Of a stretch of 64,000 nt of DNA, positions 9,001-16,230 are shown in pieces. Made by a program: the position numbers and the translations under genes. Each line of letters starts with the position of its first letter. Position 1 is the stretch's first letter. The stretch covers positions 930,001-994,000 of the forward strand of contig NZ_JAVTTP010000001.1 of NCBI RefSeq assembly GCF_032248455.1. Direction: 5' to 3'. The notes beneath the pieces are model-generated. The model ran no database searches, was not told the origin of the DNA, and was given only the letters and a program-made list of their open reading frames with translations. The stretch comes from Pricia mediterranea. Lineage in GTDB: Bacteria; Bacteroidota; Bacteroidia; Flavobacteriales; Flavobacteriaceae.

Positions 9001-11206
9001 TGTCGATGCTGAAGGCCGTGACCGTCTGGTCGTCGGTGTTGTCAAGGTACGGGCCGAGGTCCACCGTGCCGCCGTCCTCCAATGTCAAAATGTTACCCGA
9101 TAATGTAAGGTTCTGGTCGTCGGTGCCGGCGTTGTCCAGAGTCGACAGGTCTACCGTTTGGGCCGAACCGTCCTCTATACCGATGGTAAGGATGTTGCCT
9201 GCAAGGCCGAGGTTCTCGATGTTCTGGTCGTCGGTGCCGGCGTTGTCCAGGCCGGACAGGTCTACCGTTTGCGTATTGCCGTTCTCCAAGGTAATGGTCA
9301 GTACGTTGGTCGCGTTGTCGATGCTGAAGGCGGTGACCGTCTGGTCGTCGGTGTTGTCAAGGTACGGGCCAAGGTCCACCGTGCCGCCGTCCTCCAAGGT
9401 CAGGGTGTTCCCCGCCAAAGTCAGGTTCTGGTCGTCGGTGCCGGAATTGTCCAGAGCGGACAGGTCTACCGTTTGCGTGTTACCGTTCTCCAAGGTAATG
9501 GTCAGTACGTTGGTCGCGTTGTCGATGCTGAAGGCCGTGACCGTCTGGTCGTCGGTGTTGTCAAGGTACGGGCCGAGGTCCACCGTGCCGCCGTCCTCCA
9601 GGGTCAGGGTGTTCCCCGCCAATGTCAGGTTCTGGTCGTCGGTACCGCTGTTGTCCAATGGGGACAGGTCAACTGTTTCGTTGGTTCCGTTCTCGATGCC
9701 GATGGTAAGGATGTTCCCGGTAAGACCCGAACCGCTGATGTCCTGGTCGTCGCTCGAGACGAAACCGGAAAGGTCCGCTGTTTGCGTACCGCCGTCCTCC
9801 AAGGTCAGGGTCAGGACGTTCGTCGCGCCGTCAAGGCTGAAATCCGTTATTGCCTGGTCGTCGGTGTCGTCCAGGTACGGGCCGAGGTCCACCGTGCCGC
9901 CGTCCTCCAATGTCAAAATGTTACCCGATAATGTCAGGTTCTGGTCGTCGGTGCCGGAATTGTCCAGAGCCGACAGGTCTACCGTTTGGGCCGAACCGTC
10001 CTCTATACCGACGGTAAGGATGTTGCCTGCAAGGCCGAGGTTCTCGATGTTCTGGTCGTCGGTTCCCACCAAGCTCGATAGGTCCACGGTCTCGTTGGTT
10101 CCGTTCTCGATACCGATGGTCAAATCGGTGCCCGAGAGGCCGGAACCGCTGACGTTCTGGTCGTCGCTTCCTGCATTGTCCAGGCCGGAAAGATCGACCG
10201 TTTGCGTATTGCCGTTCTCCAAGGTAATGGTCAGTACGTTGGTCGCGTTGTCGATACTGAAGGCGGTGACCGTCTGGTCGTCGGTGTTGTCAAGGTACGG
10301 GCCGAGGTCCACCGTGCCGCCGTCCTCCAGGGTCAGGGTGTTCCCCGCCAATGTCAGGTTCTGGTCGTCGCTCGAGACGAAGCCGGAAAGGTCCACCGTC
10401 CGGGTACCGCCGTCCTCCAAGGTCAGGGTCAGGACGTTCGTCGCGCCGTCAAGGCTGAAATCCGTTATTGCCTGATCATCGGTATTGTCCAGGTACGGGC
10501 CAAGGTCCACCGTGCCGCCGTCCTCCAATGTCAAAATGTTACCCGATAATGTAAGGTTCTGGTCGTCGGTGCCGGCGTTGTCCAGAGCGGACAGGTCTAC
10601 CGTTTGCGTGTTTCCGTTCTCCAAGGTAATGGTCAGTACGTTGGTCGCGTTGTCGATGCTGAAGGCGGTGACCGTCTGGTCGTCGGTGTTGTCAAGGTAC
10701 GGGCCGAGGTCCACCGTGCCGCCGTCCTCCAGGGTCAGGGTGTTCCCCGCCAAAGTCAGGTTCTGGTCGTCGGAGTTGTCAAGATAGGGAGTCAGGTCCA
10801 CTGTACCACCATCTTCGAGGTTCAGAATGTTGCCTGAGGTCAAGCTTAAAAGCTGGTCATCACTTCCGGAATTGCTCAGAGCGGATAGGTCGACCGTAAT
10901 ACTGCCCCCGTTTTCAATTTGAAGCGTCAACATATTGGTTGCCGCGTCAAAGCTAAACGCTTGCAACTGCTGACTGTCCGTCGAAGTCAACCCCCATGCC
11001 CCGCCATCCCAAAAATAGATGGTTCCGGTATTGGTATTGACGTAGATATCACCGAGATCTGCCCCAGTGGGAGTGGTCATTCCTGCTGCCGTTACCGCAG
11101 TACCACTTAACACCTCGCAATTACACTGGTCTTCTAAAGTAACAGTGGTCTGGGCCATTGCCATCGCGGTGAGTAGAAAAATGAATAGAAAAACTAGTTT
11201 CTTCAT
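1..11206 (-). CDS. Giant secreted DDQ-repeat surface protein (5' part, 3' end outside window)
   Basis: The start is the ATG at 11206-11204, and the minus frame stays in register to base 1, giving at least 3735 codons without reaching a stop. Residues 1-18 form a Sec signal peptide (MKKLVFLFIFLLTAMAMA, cleaved before QTT). A short head follows with the motif GDIYVNTNTGTIYFWDGGAW at about 52-71. From about residue 78 onward the protein is tandem units of 29-39 residues, each starting DDQ and containing a core like LTLEDGGTVDL. The units are acidic and predicted beta-rich. Two divergent modules interrupt the array. The product is probably exported and displayed as an adhesin or filament; similar repeats occur in flavobacterial tail-fibre-like or adhesin-like proteins, which is my recollection rather than a search result. 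The C-terminal anchoring or secretion domain is not visible, so its secretion route is unknown. Sampled repeat lines are 53-68% GC against about 45% in an ordinary gene line nearby. Confidence 0.85.
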   Translation of the reverse strand, partial: MKKLVFLFIFLLTAMAMAQTTVTLEDQCNCEVLSGTAVTAAGMTTPTGADLGDIYVNTNTGTIYFWDGGAWGLTSTDSQQLQAFSFDAATNMLTLQIENGGSITVDLSALSNSGSDDQLLSLTSGNILNLEDGGTVDLTPYLDNSDDQNLTLAGNTLTLEDGGTVDLGPYLDNTDDQTVTAFSIDNATNVLTITLENGNTQTVDLSALDNAGTDDQNLTLSGNILTLEDGGTVDLGPYLDNTDDQAITDFSLDGATNVLTLTLEDGGTRTVDLSGFVSSDDQNLTLAGNTLTLEDGGTVDLGPYLDNTDDQTVTAFSIDNATNVLTITLENGNTQTVDLSGLDNAGSDDQNVSGSGLSGTDLTIGIENGTNETVDLSSLVGTDDQNIENLGLAGNILTVGIEDGSAQTVDLSALDNSGTDDQNLTLSGNILTLEDGGTVDLGPYLDDTDDQAITDFSLDGATNVLTLTLEDGGTQTADLSGFVSSDDQDISGSGLTGNILTIGIENGTNETVDLSPLDNSGTDDQNLTLAGNTLTLEDGGTVDLGPYLDNTDDQTVTAFSIDNATNVLTITLENGNTQTVDLSALDNSGTDDQNLTLAGNTLTLEDGGTVDLGPYLDNTDDQTVTAFSIDNATNVLTITLENGNTQTVDLSGLDNAGTDDQNIENLGLAGNILTIGIEDGSAQTVDLSTLDNAGTDDQNLTLSGNILTLEDGGTVDLGPYLDNTDDQTVTAFSIDNATNVLTITLENGNTQTVDLSALDNSGTDDQNLTLAGNTLTLEDGGTVDLGPYLDNTDDQTVTAFSIDNATNVLTITLENGNTQTVDLSGLDNAGTDDQNIENLGLAGNILTVGIEDGSAQTVDLSTLDNAGTDDQNLTLSGNILTLEDGGTVDLGPYLDDTDDQAITDFSLDGATNVLTLTLEDGGTRTVDLSGFVSSDDQNLTLAGNTLTLEDGGTVDLGPYLDNTDDQAITDFSLDGATNVLTLTLEDGGTQTADLTGFVSSDDQNLTLAGNTLTLEDGGTVDLGPYLDDTDDQTVTAFSIDNATNVLAITLENGNTQTVDLSALDNSGTDDQNLTLAGNTLTLEDGGTVDLGPYLDNTDDQTVTAFSIDNATNVLTITLENGNTQTVDLSGLDNSGTDDQDLGIGTGGTSNESVEVTITDGSSATVDIRDSDSDPTNELTRRGSGGPTGTVPEGTTYVDTASGQLYVYDSGSWSPVGGSATSGDASDANELITSFGVNGTDLRIVEAGNTFDVPLNILGTDDQGLILSGTDLAIEDGNTVDLSGFVSSDDQNIENLGLAGNILTVGIEDGSAQTVDLSALDNAGTDDQNIENLGLAGNILTVGIEDGSAQTVDLSALDNAGTDDQNLTLSGNILTLEDGGTVDLGPYLDDTDDQAITDFSLDGATNVLTLTLEDGGTRTVDLSGFVSSDDQDISGSGLTGNILTIGIENGTNETVDLSPLDNSGTDDQNLTLAGNTLTLEDGGTVDLGPYLDNTDDQAITDFSLDGATNVLTLTLEDGGTQTADLSGFVSSDDQDISGSGLTGNILTIGIENGTNETVDLSPLDNSGTDDQNLTLAGNTLTLEDGGTVDLGPYLDNTDDQNISGSGLSGTDLTIGIENGTNETVDLSSLVGTDDQNIENLGLAGNILTVGIENGSAQTVDLSALDNAGSDDQNISGSGLSGTDLTIGIENGTNETVDLSSLVGTDDQNIENLGLAGNILTVGIENGSAQTVDLSALDNAGTDDQNLTLAGNTLTLEDGGTVDLGPYLDNTDDQTVTAFSIDNVTNVLTITLENGNTQTVDLSALDNAGSDDQNISGSGLSGTDLTIGIENGTNETVDLSSLVGTDDQNIENLGLAGNILTVGIENGSAQTVDLSALDNAGTDDQNLTLAGNTLTLEDGGTVDLGPYLDNTDDQTVTAFSIDNVTNVLTITLENGNTQTVDLSALDNAGSDDQNISGSGLSGTDLTIGIENGTNQTVDLSSLVGTDDQNLTLSGNILTLEDGGTVDLGPYLDNTDDQDLGIGTGGTSNESVEVTITDGSSATVDIRDSDSDPTNELTRRGSGGPTGTAPEGTTYVDTASGQLYVYDSGSWSPVGGSATPGDASDANELITSFGVNGTDLRIVEAGNTFDVPLNILGTDDQGLILSGTDLAIEDGNTVDLSGFVSSDDQNIENLGLAGNILTVGIEDGAAQTVDLSALNNSGTDDQNLTLAGNTLTLEDGGTVDLGPYLDNTDDQTVTAFSIDNATNVLTITLENGNTQTVDLSGLDNAGSDDQNVSGSGLSGTDLTIGIENGTNETVDLSSLVGTDDQNLTGATLNGSNILQIDIEDGTSTTVDLSALDNAGTDDQNLTLAGNTLTLEDGGTVDLGPYLDNTDDQTVTAFSIDNATNVLTITLENGNTQTVDLSGLDNAGTDDQNIENLGLAGNILTVGIEDGSAQTVDLSTLDNAGTDDQNLTLSGNILTLEDGGTVDLGPYLDDTDDQAITDFSLDGATNVLTLTLEDGGTRTVDLSGFVSSDDQNLTLAGNTLTLEDGGTVDLGPYLDNTDDQQLSLATDTLTLEDGGNVDLSGYLDNTDDQNIENLGLAGNILTVGIEDGAAQTVDLSALDNSGTDDQNLTLSGNILTLEDGGTVDLGPYLDDTDDQAITDFSLDGATNVLTLTLEDGGTQTADLTGFVSSDDQNLTLAGNTLTLEDGGTVDLGPYLDNTDDQNISGSGLSGTDLTIGIENGTNETVDLSSLVGTDDQNIENLGLAGNILTVGIEDGSAQTVDLSALDNAGTDDQNLTLSGNILTLEDGGTVDLGPYLDDTDDQAITDFSLDGATNVLTLTLEDGGTRTADLSGFVSSDDQDISGSGLTGNILTIGIENGTNETVDLSPLDNSGTDDQNLTLAGNTLTLEDGGTVDLGPYLDNTDDQNISGSGLSGTDLTIGIENGTNETVDLSSLVGTDDQNIENLGLAGNILTVGIEDGSAQTVDLSALDNAGTDDQNLTLAGNTLTLEDGGTVDLGPYLDNTDDQTVTAFSIDNVTNVLTITLENGNTQTVDLSALDNAGSDDQNISGSGLSGTDLTIGIENGTNQTVDLSSLVGTDDQNLTLSGNILTLEDGGTVDLGPYLDNTDDQTVTAFSIDNATNVLTITLENGNTQTVDLSSLDDAGTDDQQLSLATNTLTLEDGGNVDLSGYLDNTDDQNIENLGLAGNILTVGIENGTNETVDLSSLVGTDDQNLTGATLNGSNILQIDIEDGTSTTVDLSALDNAGTDDQNLTLSGNILTLEDGGTVDLGPYLDNTDDQNISGSGLSGTDLTIGIENGTNQTVDLSSLVGTDDQNLTLSGNILTLEDGGTVDLGPYLDNTDDQTVTAFSIDNATNVLAITLENGNTQTVDLSSLDDAGTDDQQLSLATNTLTLEDGGNVDLSGYLDNTDDQNIENLGLAGNILTVGIEDGSAQTVDLSALDNAGTDDQNLTLSGNILTLEDGGTVDLGPYLDDTDDQAITDFSLDGATNVLTLTLEDGGTQTADLSGFVSSDDQDISGSGLTGNILTIGIENGTNETVDLSPLDNSGTDDQNLTGATLNGSNILQIDIEDGTSTTVDLSALDNAGTDDQNLTLAGNTLTLEDGGDVDLSGYLDNTDDQNIENLGLAGNVLTVGIKNGTAQTVDLSALNDSGTDDQQLSLVTNTLALEDGGNVDLSGYLDNTDDQDIENLNLSGNTLTVGIENGTAQTVDLSALDDNGTDDQNLTSAILNGS
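4711..5164 (-). repeat. Non-DDQ module, second copy in reading direction
   Basis: A 454-base block, nearly identical to 7339-7792, encodes a stretch with the landmarks GTSNESVEVTITDG, RDSDPTNELTRRG, EGTTYVDTASGQLYVYDSG, DANELITSFGVNGTDLRIVE and GLILSGTDLAIEDGNTVDL. The part around TTYVDTASGQLYVYD resembles the head motif near residue 55 of the same protein. It looks like a repeated head module that splits the DDQ array into segments. Confidence 0.8.
5261..6240 (-). repeat. 420-bp tandem duplication inside the DDQ array
   Basis: Lines 5281-5700 and 5701-6120 match almost base for base at an offset of exactly 420, and a partial third copy covers 6121-6240. Each 420-base block is 140 codons and contains four DDQ units of different classes. 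The multi-unit block, not the single unit, is therefore the thing that was copied. Confidence 0.85.
7339..7792 (-). repeat. Non-DDQ module, first copy in reading direction
   Basis: This is the partner of 4711-5164, of equal length and differing at only a few bases, for example the one that changes an A to a V before PEGTTYVD. It lies about 2.63 kb from its twin. The near-identity implies recent duplication or ongoing gene conversion. Confidence 0.8.
8536..9573 (-). repeat. 519-bp tandem duplication inside the DDQ array
   Basis: Bases 8536-9054 and 9055-9573 are almost identical at an offset of 519 (173 codons, five DDQ units); one visible difference lies near 9183. The sharp ends and near-identity point to a very recent unequal crossover. 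It could also be a place where a short-read assembly is unreliable. Confidence 0.85.
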
Positions 11207-11690
11207 GACCTTTACTTTTCTTAAAATCGTATGGTTCGGTTTCTTGGTGTTGTTTCCATTACATGGCTCCGGATACACGTCTATAGCGACAGTCTCGTCT
11301 TATAGAGTTATCCAAAATGAATTCGTTGTAGGAAAGCAAGGCTGTATGCAATCGATGGCAGCCCAGATGAAGAGGATGTTAATACATCCAAAATACGTTG
11401 GTCTTCTCGATGAAAACCTCGGTTGCGTTCGGTTAAGTCATTCATGCTTTGGTTGGTGTGTTACCGGATTTTGGGATTACAGTACACTTGTCCACGATAA
11501 AATTAAGGGGACTGTAAGCACATCTGAAATAAATGTTGTGTAACCGATAAAAAGCAGGGTAAATAGTATAAAAACTGAAGTCTTAGAGTTCTCAACTGGT
11601 CGATAAACGCCCTGTAATCAATACGTTCGAAGGACAACCTGTACGAAAAATCGGATAAGTATTATGCGCGACCCAAGAATGGCTCGAATC
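11207..11690. other. Intergenic region upstream of the giant repeat gene
   Basis: There are 484 bases between the stop of the lectin-like gene and the ATG of the giant gene. A plus-strand ORF at 11067-11543 overlaps the signal-peptide region of the real gene and looks spurious. I found no convincing TAnnTTTG promoter, hairpin or small gene. A long 5' untranslated region or promoter for the giant gene is likely but not shown. Confidence 0.5.
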
Positions 11691-14600
11691 TCAATTCCGG
11701 TTGACTCGATGGGTAATCCGCCGGTTAGTGATGACCGTATTGACCCGAACGGTCAAGGTTGCAGTATTGGAGGTTTCAACGGAACATATGTAGGAGGAAC
11801 TGGAAACAAGGACCCGGTATTGGTTGCCGTTTTCAGAGGAGGCCGGGTTCGTTATGGTGAGCGTTGCGGTCGCCGCGCCCGAATGGATACCCGAATCCGT
11901 TAGATTGATCCAATTTGAACCGTTAAATCGCTGCCACTGGTAGGTATCGGCACCGGTGGAGGTCACCGAAATGCTTTCCGTGCAACCGGGACAGATTGTG
12001 GTGTCGGCAGGCTGGACTGATATGGCGGGAACCGGGTCGCTTTGGAGAAAATCGTAGGTGCCGTTGGCGTTTCCGTCGGCAGGGGCCTGATAGGAAGCCT
12101 CGATGACCGTACCATCGGAGTTGACCGACGGACTGCCCGAACCGTACATACCGTTGTTATCGATATCGGCATTCGGATCCGTGTAGGCCTCGTCGGCATC
12201 GTTACAGCCGTCGTTATCACTGTCAAAATCCAAACGATTGTCGATACCATCGCTATCGGAGTCACAGATCGGGGTGCCGGCCGCCCACGCTATGGCCTTG
12301 ACCAGAATATCTTCAGCCGTGGCATTGAAAGGGGCATTGTCGTTCGAAAAGGGAACGATCGCACGCCGGCCAGGAGCGGTTCCGGTTTCCATGGTCTGTC
12401 CGGTTTCCCAAACCGCAATACCGATATTGCCGCTAACATGATCCGCCAACACTGTACCGGATGTCAAATTGCCCGCAGGGTGTTGGGCCTGGCCGATACT
12501 CAGGTTTCCAAGGGCTAATCCAGCGGTTATAGGATGGGTATTGTTCGTTATGGTGATGGACGTGCCGTTGATGTTTACACCGGAGACACCGCCTAAAATT
12601 TCGTCGTGCAAGGCGGATTCGCTCGTGATTATTCCATTCGTAGTGGTCGTCATGTTCGTCAAGTTGGCCGCGGCCGTAGTACTGTTCACATCTTCAAAGA
12701 TAAAGGTGACGTCATAAGTATCGGCGTCACCCCCAACCCCGTCATCGACTACCGTTACGACATAGCCCAAGGCAATCAGTTTATTTATCGTGTTTTGTTC
12801 TGGGGGCGAAGCGGTCCCGTCAGTGATCCAAAGCACCGAAGCCGGACATTCGAGAGAATCCAAAATCCCATCGTTGTCATCATCGAGATCAAAACTGTCC
12901 AGCACCCCATCGCCGTCAAAATCGTAGTCCACCCGCAAAGTCGCCGGCGATGAAACGGCCTGACCGCACGAATTGTTTCCGTCGCTGACCACCACGCGAT
13001 ATTGGTTTCCATCATCGACAAAACTGGCATTGAAGGCATAGCTGGTATTGGTCGCTCCTGGAATATCGTTGAACGACGCGCCACCGTCCGTGCTCTCTTG
13101 CCATTGATAGTCCAAGTTCGATCCGGTAGCGGCCACCGAGAAAGTAACGTTATCACCATCGCCAACAGTTTGGTGAACAGGCGATGTGGTTATCGTTGCC
13201 GGTTCTACCATAGTTATACTGGTTACGTCGGTAATCGAAAGTGTGGGGTCGCCCGGCATGCCCCCGTATTCTATCACGTAGCCTTGGGGCTGATAATTTC
13301 CCGAGGATGCACCTGTATTGCTCAAATCGTTCCAAGAACCGTTGGAATTCACGTTGGGATGGGTGATATGGGCATAATCTTCATTCCCGGATTGATTGGG
13401 TTCCCCGCTGTTCCAAAAGGCGTAATTCGGCGTGCTGCCCCCGGCCGTACCGTTCCAGAAATTGAGTCCCGTTTCGGGACCGGTGACCCATCGCCAAACT
13501 CCTTCGGTCGCCGCATCGCTACCCCCGATCCATCCGGTGCCGGAGGCTTGGGTGCCGGAAAAATCGGCTTCTTCTTGCGAGGTCAGCGTAGCCAGATATC
13601 CCTGGAGACCGAAATAAGTGCTAGCGGCGGCCGCGTCTCGGGCATCTGTCCATGTAATTCCCAAATCATCCACATAAAGATAATAGTGTCCCGTCGCGGG
13701 CAGATAATTGGCCTCGCCGACGGTAATCGAAAATTGTCTCCATCCTGTAGGGGCGGCGGCACTGCTGGAATATTCTATCGCTCGGATGGCCGCCTCGAAT
13801 TCGGAATAGGTGGCCGGTCCGGTTAATGTGAGCTCCCCTTGAACGGGATCCCAAGAAGCGGTTACATTAGGATGCGATCCCGTCATGGTCAACAGATCTT
13901 CGCCGTTGATATATCCTGAAGAAATCTGAATATAGACCGCGGTCGTTGTCGTATCATCGGGATCGGTAATGGCAATGCTTTCCGCAATGGGGATGGAGGA
14001 ACCCGGACAATAGTCTTGATTACCCTCGGCATCGACCACCGGTGGCATGTCGGCAATTCTTAAAACAGCGGATGTCGAGGTTCGGATACTACATACATTG
14101 TTCGCGTTCCGAATCGTGGCACGATACCGATTTTCATCTTGGGCACCGGATACATTGTTTATCGTCAACGTGCTTAAAACTTCTCCGGACAATGGCGTGA
14201 AGCTGCTGCCCCCATCGGTGCTGATATACCATTGATAGATATGGCTGCTTCCCGTCGCGGATATCGAAAAACTGACAGTATCACCCATGTTGACGGTCTG
14301 GTCCTGAGGCTGGGCAGTAATGGTTACGCTACCGCCAGCCTCCAAAAAATCAGGGATGCCATCGGTATCGGTATCAACAGGTACGGTGTAGGAGGCTGCG
14401 GCCACCCTGCCCTCGCTATCCACTCCGGGTGTTCCGCTTCCGTAATTTCCGTTATTGTCAGAATCGGCGTTTGTGTCGCTATAGGCCTCATCGGCATCGC
14501 TACAGCCGTCGTTATCGCTATCCGCATCCAAACGATTGATAACACCGTCATTATCGGTGTCACAGGTGCCATAGTACAATTCCTGCATCTGGGCGGCGGT

Positions 14601-15908
14601 AAGAGCTATTGGGTAATGTATGATTTCGTCCATCAGGCCCCCGTAATGATTTCCGCCACCCGAGCCAAACGCATCGCCACCGTCCGTTCTTCCAAAAGAC
14701 TGTGCACTGCCGTGGCCGGCCAATGATCCAAACCCCGTGTTCAAAACGTTGCTGGCCACGCCGTCGAGATACATGACCACGTTGCCGTTGGCATATGTCA
14801 AACCGATATGGTGCCATCGATTATCATTGGGAAATGTGAAGCTCGAAGTACTGATCTGACTGCCAGAACCACCTTCGCGGACAGCATTTTCAAGGATGTT
14901 GCCATTTAAGCGGATGGCGACGCCGTTGCCCGAGCCTCCTTCCTCCAAAAGTGGCTGGATGCCGGATAGGTTGGTCGGTTTTATCCAGAAAGAATAACTG
15001 AAATTGGCAATCTGTTGGTTCAAAAAAGTCCCGTCACTGTACCGCAGATAATCCGAACTTCCGTTAAAAGATGCCGAACGCAGGCCCTTACGGCTATCTG
15101 TGGAATACGTTATGCTGCCGTTCTGCAGGTTATGGCTGTTTCCTGAGCTATCGTCAGTGGAATTTTCCAGGTTCCAGTACGCATCGTAACCGGATACATC
15201 GGGACCGCAATTTTCTTCATGGGCGTCGAGCACCCCGTCATTGTCATCGTCCAGATCGGCAACATCTGGGATGCCGTCCGTATCGTTGTCGGGAGCCAAA
15301 TCCGCGGTAATAGACAATATCGGGGCTCGCGAGGCATCGCCGTTATAGGATTCCGCCGTTCTTTCGCCGGTTCCGTACATTCCGAATACCATGGCATTAC
15401 CACTGCTCCAACCTCCCCTGTTGACTATTTCCTGTACAATGCCTGTGAGATCGGGAGTTTGTTGGTCGGTGCCCGCCTGACCCACGGCATTCCATGCGGG
15501 AATACCGTTCCAGGCTACCGCAGCGGCCGTTTGCGGCCGACCGCTCAAATCACCATTAGTAGTGGTAAAGGTTGCCGCGTTGTCGGCATCTTGGCCAATA
15601 ATTGTTACCGAAGTTGCGCCATTATCGGTCTCATCGACGGTAAACTGAATGTGGGCATTTAAAATGGTCGTACCTTGGGGAATGTTGATATTCTGAAAAC
15701 GGAAAGCCACAATTTGATCGCTACCGTTATCGCTCCCCAGTTCCAAATCTGTACTGTTCAAGCTTACGTTAGCATTGGATATCCGCTCTTCGGCATCGTC
15801 ACTGTTCCTTGATACTTGTGATGTAATCGTGACCTGTGCCGCAAGTACCTGGGTAACGATTAGTAAGAGAGCGAATAGGTAGGCTTTATGTATGTAGCTG
15901 TTTCCCAT
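11691..15908 (-). CDS. Multidomain surface protein with LamG, TSP3, Ig-like and C-type lectin domains
   Basis: The product is 1405 residues. In order it has a signal peptide (1-24); a beta-rich, possibly carbohydrate-binding domain (25-205); a TSP3-type Ca2+ repeat (208-229, DTDGIPD/DDDNDGVLD); a LamG/concanavalin-like domain (240-447); TSP3 repeats (448-522); an Ig-like domain (525-618); an undefined beta domain (620-735); a C-type lectin-like domain (736-882) with WIGG 793-796, EPN 836-838 and WND 859-861; an Ig-like domain (900-993); TSP3 (994-1020); an alpha/beta domain (about 1021-1212); TSP3 (1214-1290); an Ig-like domain (1292-1387); and a short basic tail, VITNRRITHRVNRN. EPN with WND is the Ca2+-dependent mannose-type signature in classical lectins. 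The protein is probably exported and glycan-binding, an inference from domains. No recognisable type IX sorting domain is seen. The giant repeat gene follows on the same strand. Confidence 0.85.
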   Translation of the reverse strand: MGNSYIHKAYLFALLLIVTQVLAAQVTITSQVSRNSDDAEERISNANVSLNSTDLELGSDNGSDQIVAFRFQNINIPQGTTILNAHIQFTVDETDNGATSVTIIGQDADNAATFTTTNGDLSGRPQTAAAVAWNGIPAWNAVGQAGTDQQTPDLTGIVQEIVNRGGWSSGNAMVFGMYGTGERTAESYNGDASRAPILSITADLAPDNDTDGIPDVADLDDDNDGVLDAHEENCGPDVSGYDAYWNLENSTDDSSGNSHNLQNGSITYSTDSRKGLRSASFNGSSDYLRYSDGTFLNQQIANFSYSFWIKPTNLSGIQPLLEEGGSGNGVAIRLNGNILENAVREGGSGSQISTSSFTFPNDNRWHHIGLTYANGNVVMYLDGVASNVLNTGFGSLAGHGSAQSFGRTDGGDAFGSGGGNHYGGLMDEIIHYPIALTAAQMQELYYGTCDTDNDGVINRLDADSDNDGCSDADEAYSDTNADSDNNGNYGSGTPGVDSEGRVAAASYTVPVDTDTDGIPDFLEAGGSVTITAQPQDQTVNMGDTVSFSISATGSSHIYQWYISTDGGSSFTPLSGEVLSTLTINNVSGAQDENRYRATIRNANNVCSIRTSTSAVLRIADMPPVVDAEGNQDYCPGSSIPIAESIAITDPDDTTTTAVYIQISSGYINGEDLLTMTGSHPNVTASWDPVQGELTLTGPATYSEFEAAIRAIEYSSSAAAPTGWRQFSITVGEANYLPATGHYYLYVDDLGITWTDARDAAAASTYFGLQGYLATLTSQEEADFSGTQASGTGWIGGSDAATEGVWRWVTGPETGLNFWNGTAGGSTPNYAFWNSGEPNQSGNEDYAHITHPNVNSNGSWNDLSNTGASSGNYQPQGYVIEYGGMPGDPTLSITDVTSITMVEPATITTSPVHQTVGDGDNVTFSVAATGSNLDYQWQESTDGGASFNDIPGATNTSYAFNASFVDDGNQYRVVVSDGNNSCGQAVSSPATLRVDYDFDGDGVLDSFDLDDDNDGILDSLECPASVLWITDGTASPPEQNTINKLIALGYVVTVVDDGVGGDADTYDVTFIFEDVNSTTAAANLTNMTTTTNGIITSESALHDEILGGVSGVNINGTSITITNNTHPITAGLALGNLSIGQAQHPAGNLTSGTVLADHVSGNIGIAVWETGQTMETGTAPGRRAIVPFSNDNAPFNATAEDILVKAIAWAAGTPICDSDSDGIDNRLDFDSDNDGCNDADEAYTDPNADIDNNGMYGSGSPSVNSDGTVIEASYQAPADGNANGTYDFLQSDPVPAISVQPADTTICPGCTESISVTSTGADTYQWQRFNGSNWINLTDSGIHSGAATATLTITNPASSENGNQYRVLVSSSSYICSVETSNTATLTVRVNTVITNRRITHRVNRN

Positions 15909-16230
15909 TCAGAAGGAGTGGATTAGAATAAATTTTATCATGGTATCGCTTTGAGAATTTGTCGGGCGCGAACTTATACAGCCACCATTACGAATCCATA
16001 GTACAAATCTACCGCTTGGTCGGCAGGCACAAAATTAATGTTGTGAAAGCCCAATAAAACGTGGTCAAAACACTGAAACGTAGGACACTCAAGCGTTATC
16101 GATGTCCATAAAGGGAGACATCAAGATAAAATTATCCGGTGTCGGAACCGAAGGCCACCCTTCTTTTATCCATCTGGGTTAGGCTGAGGGAAAACCCTAT
16201 ATTTACCGTATTTTTGCACAAATTTTCAGC
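15909..16230. other. Divergent intergenic region (lectin-like gene / prfC)
   Basis: The 322 bases between two divergent starts must hold both promoters. The only element I can point to is TATTTTTG at 16209-16216, matching the Bacteroidota -7 consensus TAnnTTTG, just upstream of prfC. No good -33 TTTG lies 19 bases before it. Nothing else is recognised. Confidence 0.4.

Larger units (their letters stand above)
1..10975 (-). repeat. Array of DDQ-type coding tandem repeats
   Basis: The whole region is a patchwork of a few unit classes, recognisable by what follows DDQ: NLTLAGNTLTLEDGG (29 residues), TVTAFSIDNATNVLTITLENG (39), NIENLGLAGNILTVGIEDG, NISGSGLSGTDLTIGIENG, DISGSGLTGNILTIGIENG, AITDFSLDGATNVLTLTLEDG, NLTGATLNGSNILQIDIEDG and QLSLATNTLTLEDGG. 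Units end in DLS or DLG plus a linker such as ALDNAGT or PYLDNT. All unit lengths are multiples of three bases. From length and mean unit size I estimate about 100 units; I did not count them. Confidence 0.9.

Noticed and set aside
183-10787. Many long plus-strand ORFs (up to about 640 codons) over the repeat region
   Set aside because: They are antisense shadows of the minus-strand repeat gene. Because every unit is a multiple of three bases, stop-free frames recur on the other strand; their products are arginine/serine-rich and start anywhere.
1-10975. CRISPR array or satellite DNA
   Set aside because: Units vary in length by whole codons and encode a continuous protein with a signal peptide; there are no unique spacers.
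11067-11543. Plus-strand ORF of 158 codons
   Set aside because: It overlaps the signal peptide of the giant gene in antisense and has no recognisable domain.
11691-11760. Frameshift truncating the lectin-like protein
   Set aside because: The basic tail looks odd, but no downstream frame gives a continuing domain, and I recall similar tails elsewhere. It is kept as a finding, not called a pseudogene.
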